Positions 1 to 5,863 of a DNA stretch of 5,863 nt are shown here, piece after piece (position 1 is the first letter of the stretch; each line of letters starts with the position of its first letter). Source of the stretch: Phycisphaerae bacterium (lineage in GTDB: Bacteria > Planctomycetota > Phycisphaerae > UBA1845). A model generated the notes under the pieces. It saw only the letters and a program-made list of their open reading frames with translations, did not search any database and was not told the DNA's origin. The stretch covers positions 1 through 5,863 of the forward strand of contig BQJS01000245.1 in NCBI GenBank assembly GCA_021604825.1, read 5' to 3'. The translations under genes and the position numbers were made by a program.

Positions 1-402
1 CCCATATGGATCGCTGAAGTTTATCCTTGCGCTGGCTCGCCCCGAGTGAAACTGTCCTGCCATTGCAAACCTAGGTTGAATGACCCACTTGCCGTTTTCG
101 CTGATGTAGCCCCACTTGCCGTCAATCATCGCGGCTGCAAGGCCTTCACTGAACAAACCGACATCCTCGAATCGCGCGACGATAACCAAGTCGCCGTCGC
201 TGTTTATGAACCCCTCCTTGCCCCCAATGCGAACCGAAAACAATGGGCGTGAAGTTCCGGACGGCCCGTCCTGCAATCGTGAGCGTACAACGATTGTTTT
301 TTTCGAATGACTATTAAACGAGTAGAGAATTGGGACAATGACTGTCACTAGCGCAAGGCAGCCCAATAAGAGCTTCGATCTGTAGGATCTCGCCGATTCC
401 AT
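1..402 (-). CDS. Membrane-anchored WG-repeat protein, 3' end cut by the window edge
   Basis: The minus-strand frame from ATG 402 stays open to base 1, giving 134 residues without a stop, so the C-terminus lies outside the window. Residues 1-10 are basic (R5, R8, K10), and 11-29 are a hydrophobic segment that reads as an N-in signal anchor or uncleaved signal peptide. Two WG-type repeats follow. The first (about 60-94) starts GKEGFINSDGD and contains ARFEDVGLFSEGLA. The second (about 95-128) starts GKWGYISENGKWVIQPRF. A third seems to start at DPYG, at the cut. The first repeat has Glu63 where the family's Trp normally stands. WG repeats form beta-rich, probably ligand- or protein-binding modules with no known catalysis; they are often found in multi-copy arrays, so the full protein is likely much longer. 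An in-frame GTG at 411 is an alternative start. The gene follows the GT-C gene after 100 bp on the same strand and may be co-transcribed. The repeat assignment is firm; the function is unknown. Confidence 0.85.
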   Translation of the reverse strand, partial: MESARSYRSKLLLGCLALVTVIVPILYSFNSHSKKTIVVRSRLQDGPSGTSRPLFSVRIGGKEGFINSDGDLVIVARFEDVGLFSEGLAAAMIDGKWGYISENGKWVIQPRFAMAGQFHSGRASARINFSDPYG

Positions 403-429
403 CGAAATCACTAACTACCTGCTTCGCAG

Positions 430-451
430 CATGCCACAAAGCGCAGGCATG
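430..451. repeat. Short inverted repeat between the GT-C and WG-repeat genes
   Basis: CATGCC (430-435) pairs perfectly with GGCATG (446-451) across a 10-base loop. It lies in the 100 bp gap, in the 5' leader of the WG-repeat gene. No T-run follows on either strand, so it does not look like an intrinsic terminator. It could be a small leader hairpin or an operator-like dyad, or it could be chance. Confidence 0.25.
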
Positions 452-502
452 GTTTGAATACTCTTTTAACTGAAGCCATAACGTGCGGCTCGAATTCTTG
501 GT

Positions 503-2359
503 TTAGTCCGTATGAAAATGCACCAAAGCTGCGCCGCCGCTTAGTTTCCATTGCTCTACGACGCGGCCGCTGAGCCAGCCTGTTGATCTGGCAGAGACGC
601 CTGACACGAGGAAGTATTTTATCTCGTATTCGTCGAGGATTTTCTTTCGATCCGGCCACGACATCGATGCTGACAATAGCGCTTGCATATCTCTTTTCCG
701 CTGGGGATGTGCGCTGGCTCCGGGGCTGCTTCGGTCGGGCGCTAGAATGAAATGATCGGAAAGCGTCACGATCAACCGCCCCATTCGACCGTCGGCTAGC
801 ACGACTTCCTTCGGCGGGATGGCCTCCTGCAAGAGTTCCCTCGCCCTTCGCATGTTTTCGATCTGTTCGTGGCGCTCGGCACGTGGCGACTTCGCTTGCT
901 GCCAGTACGCGGACCAGGAATAATCGGCCGACGGATTTGAAATCTGTGTCGCGAACAGCACGGCGACCAACGACAGCAGCCCCCGCTTCCACCACGTATT
1001 GATCTGCTCGCGCAAGAGAAAGATGACTCCACCAACGACCATCATCCAAAGGCAAATACTAAGGATGCCGCCGATGCGTCCGAAGATCCATTTCTTGCCC
1101 AGCAATTTCAACGTGAAGGTACAAAGCGGTGGAAAGTAGAGGATCGCCGCAACAGTCGCCCACACGCACAGCAGCTTCAGCCCGTCGCTTCGGCGTTCGC
1201 CTGCGAGCGTCGTCAGCGCTCCTAAGAGAACCAGCGCCAGCATCAACGCCGGTCGCCCTCCCATCATCCTTTCCGGCTTGAGCATGACCATCCCATTCGA
1301 GAAGGTGTGGTACTTCTCTTCTTGGCCTTCATCGGGATCTTTCTCAGTTGCTACATGCTGCGTGCTTGATGGCTCCCTCAGTTCTGAACTGGGTCCTTTG
1401 ACATATTTCGCAACAAGGGCAAAGGGCATGCCCAGAGCCAAAGCCGCCATCGCCATTGCAATGAACCGCCAGTGGAGTTGCCGCTTCACCGTCTTCCATC
1501 CAAGCGCAATTAAAAGGAGCGGGCCTACTGCAAGACAAACGAACCCCGCGTAGAGTCCGTGGAACTGACCAAGCACAAAAGTTCCCGCGGCCAATCGAAT
1601 CACCGCGATGATGGAATCGGGATTGCGGCAGAGCTGAATCGCAAACGCAATCACGAGTGGCACCATGATTTTCATGGACGATTGATTGGGGTAGACGACA
1701 AAGGGAATCGTGCTGCTTAGAAACAGAAAGAAGAGTCCCACGACCCATCCTGTCCAGCGATGACCGAACACCGTCCACGCCAGATAAAACGAGGCGGCGA
1801 CGATCATCAACTTGGTCCAGATCCAACTCGTCGCCCACACGCCGAGAAAATCGACAAAGGTCAGCTGACTACAACTGGCCTGCAATGCGTGCATGAGATT
1901 GGTGTGGTATGTGGCAAAAAAACCCGGCACTTCGATGAACGGGTCTTGGTTGCTGAACCCGTTGGCCAGCAAGAATCGGATTCGGGCGAGGTGGATTTGG
2001 GCATCGCCTTTGAGAAAAGCGCCGGTCCTGCCGGCCATCACCATCTCGAAGACGACAAACGCAAACTCGACGCACAGAAATCCGGGAAGCAGCTTCTTCA
2101 AATCGGGCCAGAACTGCCAACGCGTCGCCTGCACCACCGAACCTATTACCAAGATCACGCAGGCGATCGAAAACACCGCGACCGGCAAGTGAAGCACATA
2201 ACAAAGAATCGAAATCGGCGAGAGGACCGCCACTGAGGCGACAAATCCAACCGCAATGACAGCCAACGGACCACCTTCAAATGTATCAGGGGCCCAGCGT
2301 CGCACCATCACCGCGCCTGCGAAGGTCAAGCTGAGCCAGAACAGAACCGTTATCCACAT
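503..2359 (-). CDS. Large polytopic GT-C-type membrane glycosyltransferase
   Basis: The 618-residue protein has about a dozen hydrophobic segments between residues 2 and 472 and a soluble C-terminal region (about 475-618). After the first four or so membrane segments there is a loop with KGDAQIHLARIR (D119, H123), then a YHTNLMHAL stretch (152-160). An acidic residue soon after the early helices, followed by an Asp-x3-His and a His-rich segment, is the usual arrangement in GT-C enzymes, which use polyprenyl-phosphate sugars outside the inner membrane. The C-terminal part (NMRRARELL, then KEVVLADGRMGRLI and EYEIKYFLVSG) resembles the small alpha/beta periplasmic domain of many bacterial GT-C proteins. 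A hydrophilic, acidic loop (about 326-368) interrupts the membrane region. ATG 2359 has AAGGA seven bases upstream; GTG 2365, two codons earlier, is an almost equal alternative with GAGG seven bases upstream. Donor and acceptor cannot be read from the sequence. An O-antigen ligase or flippase seems less likely given the early GDAQIH motif and the C-terminal domain. Confidence 0.85.
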   Translation of the reverse strand: MWITVLFWLSLTFAGAVMVRRWAPDTFEGGPLAVIAVGFVASVAVLSPISILCYVLHLPVAVFSIACVILVIGSVVQATRWQFWPDLKKLLPGFLCVEFAFVVFEMVMAGRTGAFLKGDAQIHLARIRFLLANGFSNQDPFIEVPGFFATYHTNLMHALQASCSQLTFVDFLGVWATSWIWTKLMIVAASFYLAWTVFGHRWTGWVVGLFFLFLSSTIPFVVYPNQSSMKIMVPLVIAFAIQLCRNPDSIIAVIRLAAGTFVLGQFHGLYAGFVCLAVGPLLLIALGWKTVKRQLHWRFIAMAMAALALGMPFALVAKYVKGPSSELREPSSTQHVATEKDPDEGQEEKYHTFSNGMVMLKPERMMGGRPALMLALVLLGALTTLAGERRSDGLKLLCVWATVAAILYFPPLCTFTLKLLGKKWIFGRIGGILSICLWMMVVGGVIFLLREQINTWWKRGLLSLVAVLFATQISNPSADYSWSAYWQQAKSPRAERHEQIENMRRARELLQEAIPPKEVVLADGRMGRLIVTLSDHFILAPDRSSPGASAHPQRKRDMQALLSASMSWPDRKKILDEYEIKYFLVSGVSARSTGWLSGRVVEQWKLSGGAALVHFHTD

Positions 2360-2366
2360 GGGCACA

Positions 2367-2376
2367 TCCTTTCCTC
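2367..2376 (-). promoter_or_regulatory. Double Shine-Dalgarno for the GT-C gene
   Basis: On the minus strand the leader reads GAGGAAAGGAT directly before GTGCCCATG. AAGGA sits seven bases before the ATG at 2359, and GAGG sits seven bases before the GTG at 2365. Both starts are therefore well served, which leaves a two-codon ambiguity at the N-terminus. Confidence 0.6.
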
Positions 2377-2482
2377 AACGCGATTTTGAAGGCGGGAGTT
2401 TAACAGAACGAGCCGTCAGTGGCGCAATTCGATGGTGTAAAAGTCAGTAACACGGAGGCTTCTCGCTTCGCAGGCACGATTC

Positions 2483-2510
2483 TTGACAATCTTTGCAGCG
2501 GCGAGATACT
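2483..2510 (+). promoter_or_regulatory. Putative sigma70-type promoter for the plus-strand glycan unit
   Basis: A perfect TTGACA (2483-2488) is followed after 16 bases by GATACT (2505-2510), which matches TATAAT at four of six positions. The predicted transcript would start near 2517 and leave a leader of about 50 bases before the ATG at 2566. The position supports that ATG over the upstream in-frame GTG at 2419, because translation from 2419 would run through the promoter. It is based on motif matching alone, and promoter consensus in the host is unknown. Confidence 0.4.
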
Positions 2511-2565
2511 TGGAAATCTCTCTGAATTTATCGTAAACACGACTGGGTTGGCGCACGAGAACAAC

Positions 2566-3378
2566 ATGAAGCAACTGTGTATCGTCTGCGTCGTCAATGC
2601 CAAGTACGAGCGATTCATTCCCATATTCGCGTTGTCGATCTTCCGCGCTTATCCCGATTATGCGGTTCGCATTTATATCCAGGATCAACTGAGCAGAAAG
2701 ATTCAGCGGGCCGTGGACATGGTGCGCGAGGAAGGCTCACTCGAGATTGTTCCGAATTGCCTGGACGGGTACCCCAACACACCTCAAGTCTTCAAGAGTC
2801 TGCGATGGGTCTTGCATGACGAAGTCTTTTCCGACTATGAGCATTTGTACTTTGGTGACATCGACATGTTCATGTGTCGCGAAACGCCTTCACTACTGGA
2901 CTTTCATGTCGATCGATGCATACGAGTCGGACTGCCCTACAGCAATGTGGTTCGACCAGATTCCGAGCGCTTGTCCGGGCTTCACTTTGTCATCACCAAG
3001 CCGTACTTCGAAGGGACGTTGGAAACGATCCGTCAATACGACGAGATGCTGAAGCAAGACCGCCTCACGCTCGCGGACAAAGGCGGCAATGAAAAGTTGC
3101 TCTACGAAATGATGATGAAGTCGATCGGACTTCCGCCACCATGCACGAAAGAAGAATTCGGAAAGCAACGACCGCACCACGGAATTCACCTGGGACTTTG
3201 GCGGGGACGCTTTTCCAAGCAGGCTCCATCCCCGTGGATGTCGCGCGATCAGCACGCTGATTTTTTCAGCCAATTCATGCAAATCTATGAATGCCCACGG
3301 GGGAAACAGGTGTTTCAGCTATGTCGGGCGCCGGAAGTCAAACGAATGAGCAAGCAATATCGTTTGCATCTGTCTTAA
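2566..3378 (+). CDS. GT-A-fold (GT8-like) nucleotide-sugar glycosyltransferase
   Basis: A soluble protein of 270 residues from ATG 2566. It opens with a beta strand (KQLCIVCVVN) and a helix (FIPIFALSIFRAYPD), as GT-A domains do. HLYFGDIDMFM (93-103) carries the D98-I-D100 motif expected to bind the divalent metal and nucleotide-sugar diphosphate. LSGLHFVITKPYF (136-148) resembles the acceptor-side strand of GT8-type enzymes. HHGIHLG (204-210) could be the counterpart of the GT8 HxGxxK motif, but the Lys is missing, so the family assignment is loose. There is no signal peptide or membrane segment, so it should act in the cytoplasm. The frame is open back to GTG 2419, but the domain starts exactly at 2566 and a promoter-like sequence lies in the extension; the ribosome site (GAGA) is weak. 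It heads a plus-strand unit with the methyltransferase 96 bp downstream. The sugar transferred cannot be told. Confidence 0.8.
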   Translation: MKQLCIVCVVNAKYERFIPIFALSIFRAYPDYAVRIYIQDQLSRKIQRAVDMVREEGSLEIVPNCLDGYPNTPQVFKSLRWVLHDEVFSDYEHLYFGDIDMFMCRETPSLLDFHVDRCIRVGLPYSNVVRPDSERLSGLHFVITKPYFEGTLETIRQYDEMLKQDRLTLADKGGNEKLLYEMMMKSIGLPPPCTKEEFGKQRPHHGIHLGLWRGRFSKQAPSPWMSRDQHADFFSQFMQIYECPRGKQVFQLCRAPEVKRMSKQYRLHLS

Positions 3379-3462
3379 GAAGCCAGCCATCCACGCCTAT
3401 CTTGCTCTGATTTGGAATCGCATTAGCATGTGTTCAGAAGAGCAAGAATTCAGGCAAACGCC

Positions 3463-3467
3463 AGGGA
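3463..3467 (+). promoter_or_regulatory. Shine-Dalgarno that decides the methyltransferase start
   Basis: AGGGA lies seven bases before the ATG at 3475. The longer reading from GTG 3430 has no comparable site and adds 15 residues (starting FRRARIQ) that belong to no recognisable domain, so 3475 is preferred. Confidence 0.55.
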
Positions 3468-3474
3468 AATCGCC

Positions 3475-4143
3475 ATGCCAATTAACCGGCTTCAACAATT
3501 CGTTTTGCGTGTTTCGCGACGCGTGCCAGCGCTGAACAAGAAACTGTGTAGCCTCTGGAATATCAACACGAAAGCGTATTGGGATGGCGAATACTCAGCC
3601 GCAACCGCCGATCAGAAATGGAGCGAAGACAAGCGACTCTATTTCTACAAGCTAGCCGAGACCGCACTCCCAAATGGCAACGCAACCATACTGGATGCCG
3701 GCAGCGCGCTGGGGGCGGGCGGGCGATACTTGATGGATCAAAATTCCAATTGGAAAATCGAAGGACTGGACTTCAGCGCCGCCGCCTGCGAACGGGCTGT
3801 CATTAAGACTCACTGCGTTGATCTTCTCAAGGAAAACGTCCAGGGTCAGTACGACTATGTTTTGGCAATTCAAACGTTGGAGCATTTCCCATCGCCGAAC
3901 CCCATCATCGCCAAACTGTTTGCAGCCGCCCGTGAGGCGCTGATCTTAACAGTGCCTTATGCTGGGCAATTAAGCCCCACCCACCCCGTGAGTTTCGACG
4001 AAAATAGCTTCGCGGATTATGAGCATGTGAACGTCAAATTGAGTGAACGGATCATTCCAAAGACAGGACAAAAAAAGACCGACATGCTCGCGGTTTTGAG
4101 CAAGCGCCCGTTTGAATTCAGCGAGTCTTCAGGTAAAGCCTGA
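3475..4143 (+). CDS. Class I SAM-dependent methyltransferase of a polysaccharide locus
   Basis: The 222-residue protein has the Rossmann-like methyltransferase pattern. AYWDGEYSAA (34-43) is the aromatic lead-in often seen in methyltransferases of this kind. Motif I is ILDAGSALGAGG (72-83), with D74, G76 and G80. The acidic end of strand two is D99 in IEGLDFSAAA. YDYVLAIQTLEHF (126-138) matches the family's D-x-V-x4-x-LEH motif. Motif I is slightly unusual, with Ser-Ala-Leu where a Gly-Cys-Gly-type run is normal, but the glycines that contact SAM look preserved. A basic N-terminus (R12, R15, R16, K22, K23) precedes the domain. There is no membrane segment, so it is cytoplasmic. It follows the GT-A gene after 96 bp in the same direction and may share its promoter. 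It probably methylates a sugar or a lipid-linked glycan, inferred from context only. It ends 40 bp from the convergent FkbM gene. Confidence 0.85.
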   Translation: MPINRLQQFVLRVSRRVPALNKKLCSLWNINTKAYWDGEYSAATADQKWSEDKRLYFYKLAETALPNGNATILDAGSALGAGGRYLMDQNSNWKIEGLDFSAAACERAVIKTHCVDLLKENVQGQYDYVLAIQTLEHFPSPNPIIAKLFAAAREALILTVPYAGQLSPTHPVSFDENSFADYEHVNVKLSERIIPKTGQKKTDMLAVLSKRPFEFSESSGKA

Positions 4144-4183
4144 GCAGGCCCACCCATCGAATCAAACCAGCCCAACCGGTGCT

Positions 4184-4816
4184 TCAATCCTGGCGATAAA
4201 ACAGCGTGCAAGGCCACTTGCGATCGCTGGTGATCGACGCGTATCCGCACTCTTCCATCTTCCGAATCGTCGAGCGAACTTTTCGTTGACCGTAAATCTG
4301 CGCATGAAACGAAATGCTGAGTTGGCGTATTCGATTCTGCAAGTCCGCACTCTTCATGATGCCCGCAAGGATCGGAAGCTCAGCCCCCTCACAATTTGAG
4401 AAGAACACGTCAATCTGTGACGCATTGTTATTTTTCAGAACCGTTTCCACACCGACGCAAGGCAGCGACTTCTTTACCGACTTGCCTCTCGAATTACGGC
4501 GAAACAACGACCTTCGACTAAAGATACTGTTGGACGAAGGGTTGTCGGAAAACTCGAAGAATTCGATTTCACCGTCTTGCTCGCCGACGGCTTGGTTGTG
4601 CGTCTTGATGTCTTTGCCAGCGATGGCCTCGTTAAGTTTTCCGAAATTCGTAGGACTCGCTTCGTAAACAATAACCTGACCCTGCGGATAAGCCTCCTTG
4701 AGACCCATCGCATGGGTCCCCGTAAACGAGCCGATCTCGACGAAGATCGGCGCTTCCGACAACCGCTCGCTGTCGAAAAACAAGAACGGATCTATGAATT
4801 GATAGCGACTGTCCAT
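4184..4816 (-). CDS. FkbM-family methyltransferase
   Basis: The 210-residue protein shows the FkbM order of motifs: FVEIGSFTGTHAMGL (25-39, SAM-binding loop), VIVYEASPTNFGKL (48-61, the YE-x-xP signature at Y51, E52, P55), NQAVGEQDGEIEFFEF (74-89), and IDVFFSNCEGAELPIL (135-150). The last is the family's KIDVEGAE region, but here it reads SNCEGAE: the usual Asp-Val before EGAE is Asn141-Cys142, while E143, G144 and E146 are kept. An in-frame TAG at 4831-4829 rules out any longer start, so ATG 4816 is fixed although the ribosome site (AGAG, distant) is weak. FkbM proteins O-methylate sugars and other hydroxyls and are common in O-antigen and exopolysaccharide loci. The gene is 34 bp downstream of the GT4 gene on the same strand, so the two very likely form an operon. 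The substrate is unknown. Confidence 0.88.
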   Translation of the reverse strand: MDSRYQFIDPFLFFDSERLSEAPIFVEIGSFTGTHAMGLKEAYPQGQVIVYEASPTNFGKLNEAIAGKDIKTHNQAVGEQDGEIEFFEFSDNPSSNSIFSRRSLFRRNSRGKSVKKSLPCVGVETVLKNNNASQIDVFFSNCEGAELPILAGIMKSADLQNRIRQLSISFHAQIYGQRKVRSTIRKMEECGYASITSDRKWPCTLFYRQD

Positions 4817-4850
4817 GATGCGATATCTCTAACTGTCGACCGTGAAACGC

Positions 4851-5863
4851 TTATGCTCTAAGGGAAGGGGTTTCTCCGCGCAGCAATCGCTCGTAGATTT
4901 CCACCAAACGGTCAGTGACAAGTTCCAGATCGAAGTGCTTAACGACATGGGATCGCCCAGCCTTGCCCATGTCTGACCAACGCTGAGGATGTTCTAGCAA
5001 ATCACACAAAGCGTCAACCAAGCCCTTGACGTTTTTCTGATCGACGAGAATTCCCGATTCGTTTTCTGCAACCGTCTGAGCAATGCCACCGACCCTTGAC
5101 GCGACGACGGGCAATCCGGACGCCTGGGCCTCGACGCAAACCCCGCCAAATCCTTCTTCGTCACCCTGGCTGCTGACCACTCCAGGAAACAGGAAGAGAT
5201 CGGCATGGCTGTATTGGGCGACGAGTTCGTCTTCCGTTTGAGCGCCCAGGAATCGAACCCGGTCGGTGATGCCCAATTCATCGGCGAGATTTTCCAGCGA
5301 CGACCGCAATGGACCGTCACCTGCGATGTTGTACCGCACGTTCGGAAACCGTCGCATCACTTCGGCCATCGTTTGCAAACCGTAGCGAATGCCCTTGACT
5401 TCGACGAGGCTGCCAACCGACAACACGGTGATGTCTCTGTCAGGTTCCACCGACCGCTCAACGTATTTGAAGCGGTTCATGTTGATTCCGGTGGGCAGCG
5501 TGACAATTTTCTTCGGTGGACAACCCAAATCGATCGCCTTCTGCGCGAGGAAGTCTGAGTTGGCCGTGAAGTAATCACCTTTGCGAAATAGCTCCGCGTA
5601 AACATCAGCCCCCCGCCGCCTCGGATACGACGTGACATCGTAACCGCGGATCGTGGTCAGAAGCGGTCCGCCGACGATGCCACACTCTTTCAAGAAGACG
5701 CCCTTGATTCCGTTCGGGGCAAACTGGCAGTGAACGATGTCGTACGGTTTTCTCTTAACGAACGGTTGCGCCGCGTAGAGCAGCGTGAAACCGTAAGCCA
5801 TCTCGCCATAACGCAAAACGTTCATCGCCCGAAGACAAGTCTTCGGATCGCTCCAAACCCGCG
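4851..5863 (-). CDS. GT4 glycosyltransferase, WcaL/colanic-acid type, 5' end cut by the window edge
   Basis: The frame gives 336 residues up to the right edge without a start or stop; the Met at 5825 is followed by a complete-looking domain, but 12 more in-frame codons (RVWSDPKTCLRA) precede it and fit the helix before LRYGEMAYGF in related enzymes. I treat it as N-terminally truncated; such proteins usually run to about 400 residues. Counting from Met 5825: YDIVHCQFAPNG (28-39) and TIRGYDVTSYP (58-68) belong to the acceptor domain; VGSLVEVKG (137-145), AGDGPLRSSLE (168-178) and FLGAQTEDEL (192-201) to the donor-binding domain. The E-x7-E motif is E224-GFGGVCV-E232, followed by AQASGLPVVASRVGGIAQTV, the nucleotide-sugar binding signature of GT4. 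It is a retaining cytoplasmic enzyme that would add a sugar to a lipid-linked glycan. The nearest family by look is WcaL/AmsK-like; the specificity cannot be told. It leads the operon with the FkbM gene. Confidence 0.88.
   Translation of the reverse strand, partial: RVWSDPKTCLRAMNVLRYGEMAYGFTLLYAAQPFVKRKPYDIVHCQFAPNGIKGVFLKECGIVGGPLLTTIRGYDVTSYPRRRGADVYAELFRKGDYFTANSDFLAQKAIDLGCPPKKIVTLPTGINMNRFKYVERSVEPDRDITVLSVGSLVEVKGIRYGLQTMAEVMRRFPNVRYNIAGDGPLRSSLENLADELGITDRVRFLGAQTEDELVAQYSHADLFLFPGVVSSQGDEEGFGGVCVEAQASGLPVVASRVGGIAQTVAENESGILVDQKNVKGLVDALCDLLEHPQRWSDMGKAGRSHVVKHFDLELVTDRLVEIYERLLRGETPSLRA
5829..5846. repeat. Eight-base inverted repeat inside the GT4 coding sequence
   Basis: CCGAAGAC (5829-5836) pairs perfectly with GTCTTCGG (5839-5846) around a two-base AA centre, an 18-base near-palindrome. 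It is in the coding region just upstream of the Met at 5825 and encodes part of DPKTCLR. It may be chance; a hairpin here could affect an internal start, if one were used. Confidence 0.35.

Noticed and set aside
46..252. A 68-residue plus-strand open frame at the left edge
   Set aside because: The opposite strand encodes two clear WG repeats in a frame open from 402 to the edge, so the plus-strand reading is a shadow.
411..1055. A 214-residue minus-strand open frame overlapping the end of the GT-C gene
   Set aside because: It lies in another frame of the GT-C gene, is rich in Arg and Ser without domain or membrane pattern, and the GT-C protein's C-terminal domain in the same bases is convincing.
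1344..1838. A 164-residue minus-strand open frame within the GT-C gene
   Set aside because: It is an out-of-frame shadow of the membrane region with no recognisable motif.
1760..2236. A 158-residue plus-strand open frame opposite the GT-C gene
   Set aside because: It is antisense to clear transmembrane coding sequence; its His/Arg/Asp-rich composition is what antisense reading of hydrophobic codons gives.
2893..3282. A 129-residue minus-strand open frame opposite the GT-A gene
   Set aside because: It is antisense to the DxD glycosyltransferase and has no domain of its own.
3402..3429. A possible second promoter before the methyltransferase (TTGCTC, then TAGCAT after 16 bases)
   Set aside because: Both boxes match the consensus poorly, and read-through from the GT-A gene is a simpler explanation.
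4129..4143. A small hairpin (TCAGG, five-base loop, CCTGA) at the end of the methyltransferase gene as a terminator
   Set aside because: The stem is only five base pairs and no T-run follows on either strand, so I cannot call a terminator in the convergent gap 4144-4183.
5205..5558. A 117-residue plus-strand open frame opposite the GT4 gene
   Set aside because: It is antisense to the GT4 donor domain and shows no independent support.

Overview
The window is a piece of a surface-polysaccharide (O-antigen, capsule or exopolysaccharide) assembly and modification locus from a Gram-negative-type bacterium. It holds six protein-coding genes, two of them cut by the window edges. I see no RNA genes, insertion sequences, CRISPR arrays, origins or attachment sites. 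Base composition is moderate, by eye a little above 50% G+C. The mix of WG-repeat, FkbM methyltransferase, WcaL-like glycosyltransferase and large GT-C membrane protein genes, placed in short alternating transcription units, would suit a planctomycete or a similar environmental bacterium. That assignment is an impression and nothing in the sequence proves it.

Layout, left to right. (1) Minus-strand unit: a membrane-anchored WG-repeat protein (402 to the left edge, 3' end missing) lies 100 bp downstream of a large polytopic GT-C-type membrane glycosyltransferase (2359 to 503). (2) A divergent promoter region (about 2360-2565) separates it from a plus-strand unit: a GT-A/GT8-like DxD glycosyltransferase (2566-3378) followed after 96 bp by a class I SAM-dependent methyltransferase (3475-4143). 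(3) After a 40 bp convergent gap comes a second minus-strand unit, read from the right edge: a GT4 WcaL/colanic-acid-type glycosyltransferase (5' end missing, 5863 to 4851), then 34 bp later an FkbM-family methyltransferase (4816 to 4184). All stretches between genes are shorter than 300 bases.

How the genes may work together (inference): the GT-A and GT4 enzymes would add nucleotide-sugar residues to a growing lipid-linked glycan in the cytoplasm. The two methyltransferases would O-methylate or otherwise cap or decorate sugars, a common role for FkbM and class I enzymes in such loci. The GT-C protein would add a sugar from a polyprenyl-phosphate donor on the outer face of the inner membrane. 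The WG-repeat protein has no catalytic motif and is probably an envelope binding protein.

Two points differ from a simple longest-ORF reading. The WG gene at the left edge has no stop in the window and is easy to miss. The GT4 frame is open through the right edge, so the Met at 5825 is probably internal. I found no clearly new biological system. The least characterised parts are the GT-A enzyme and the GT-C protein.
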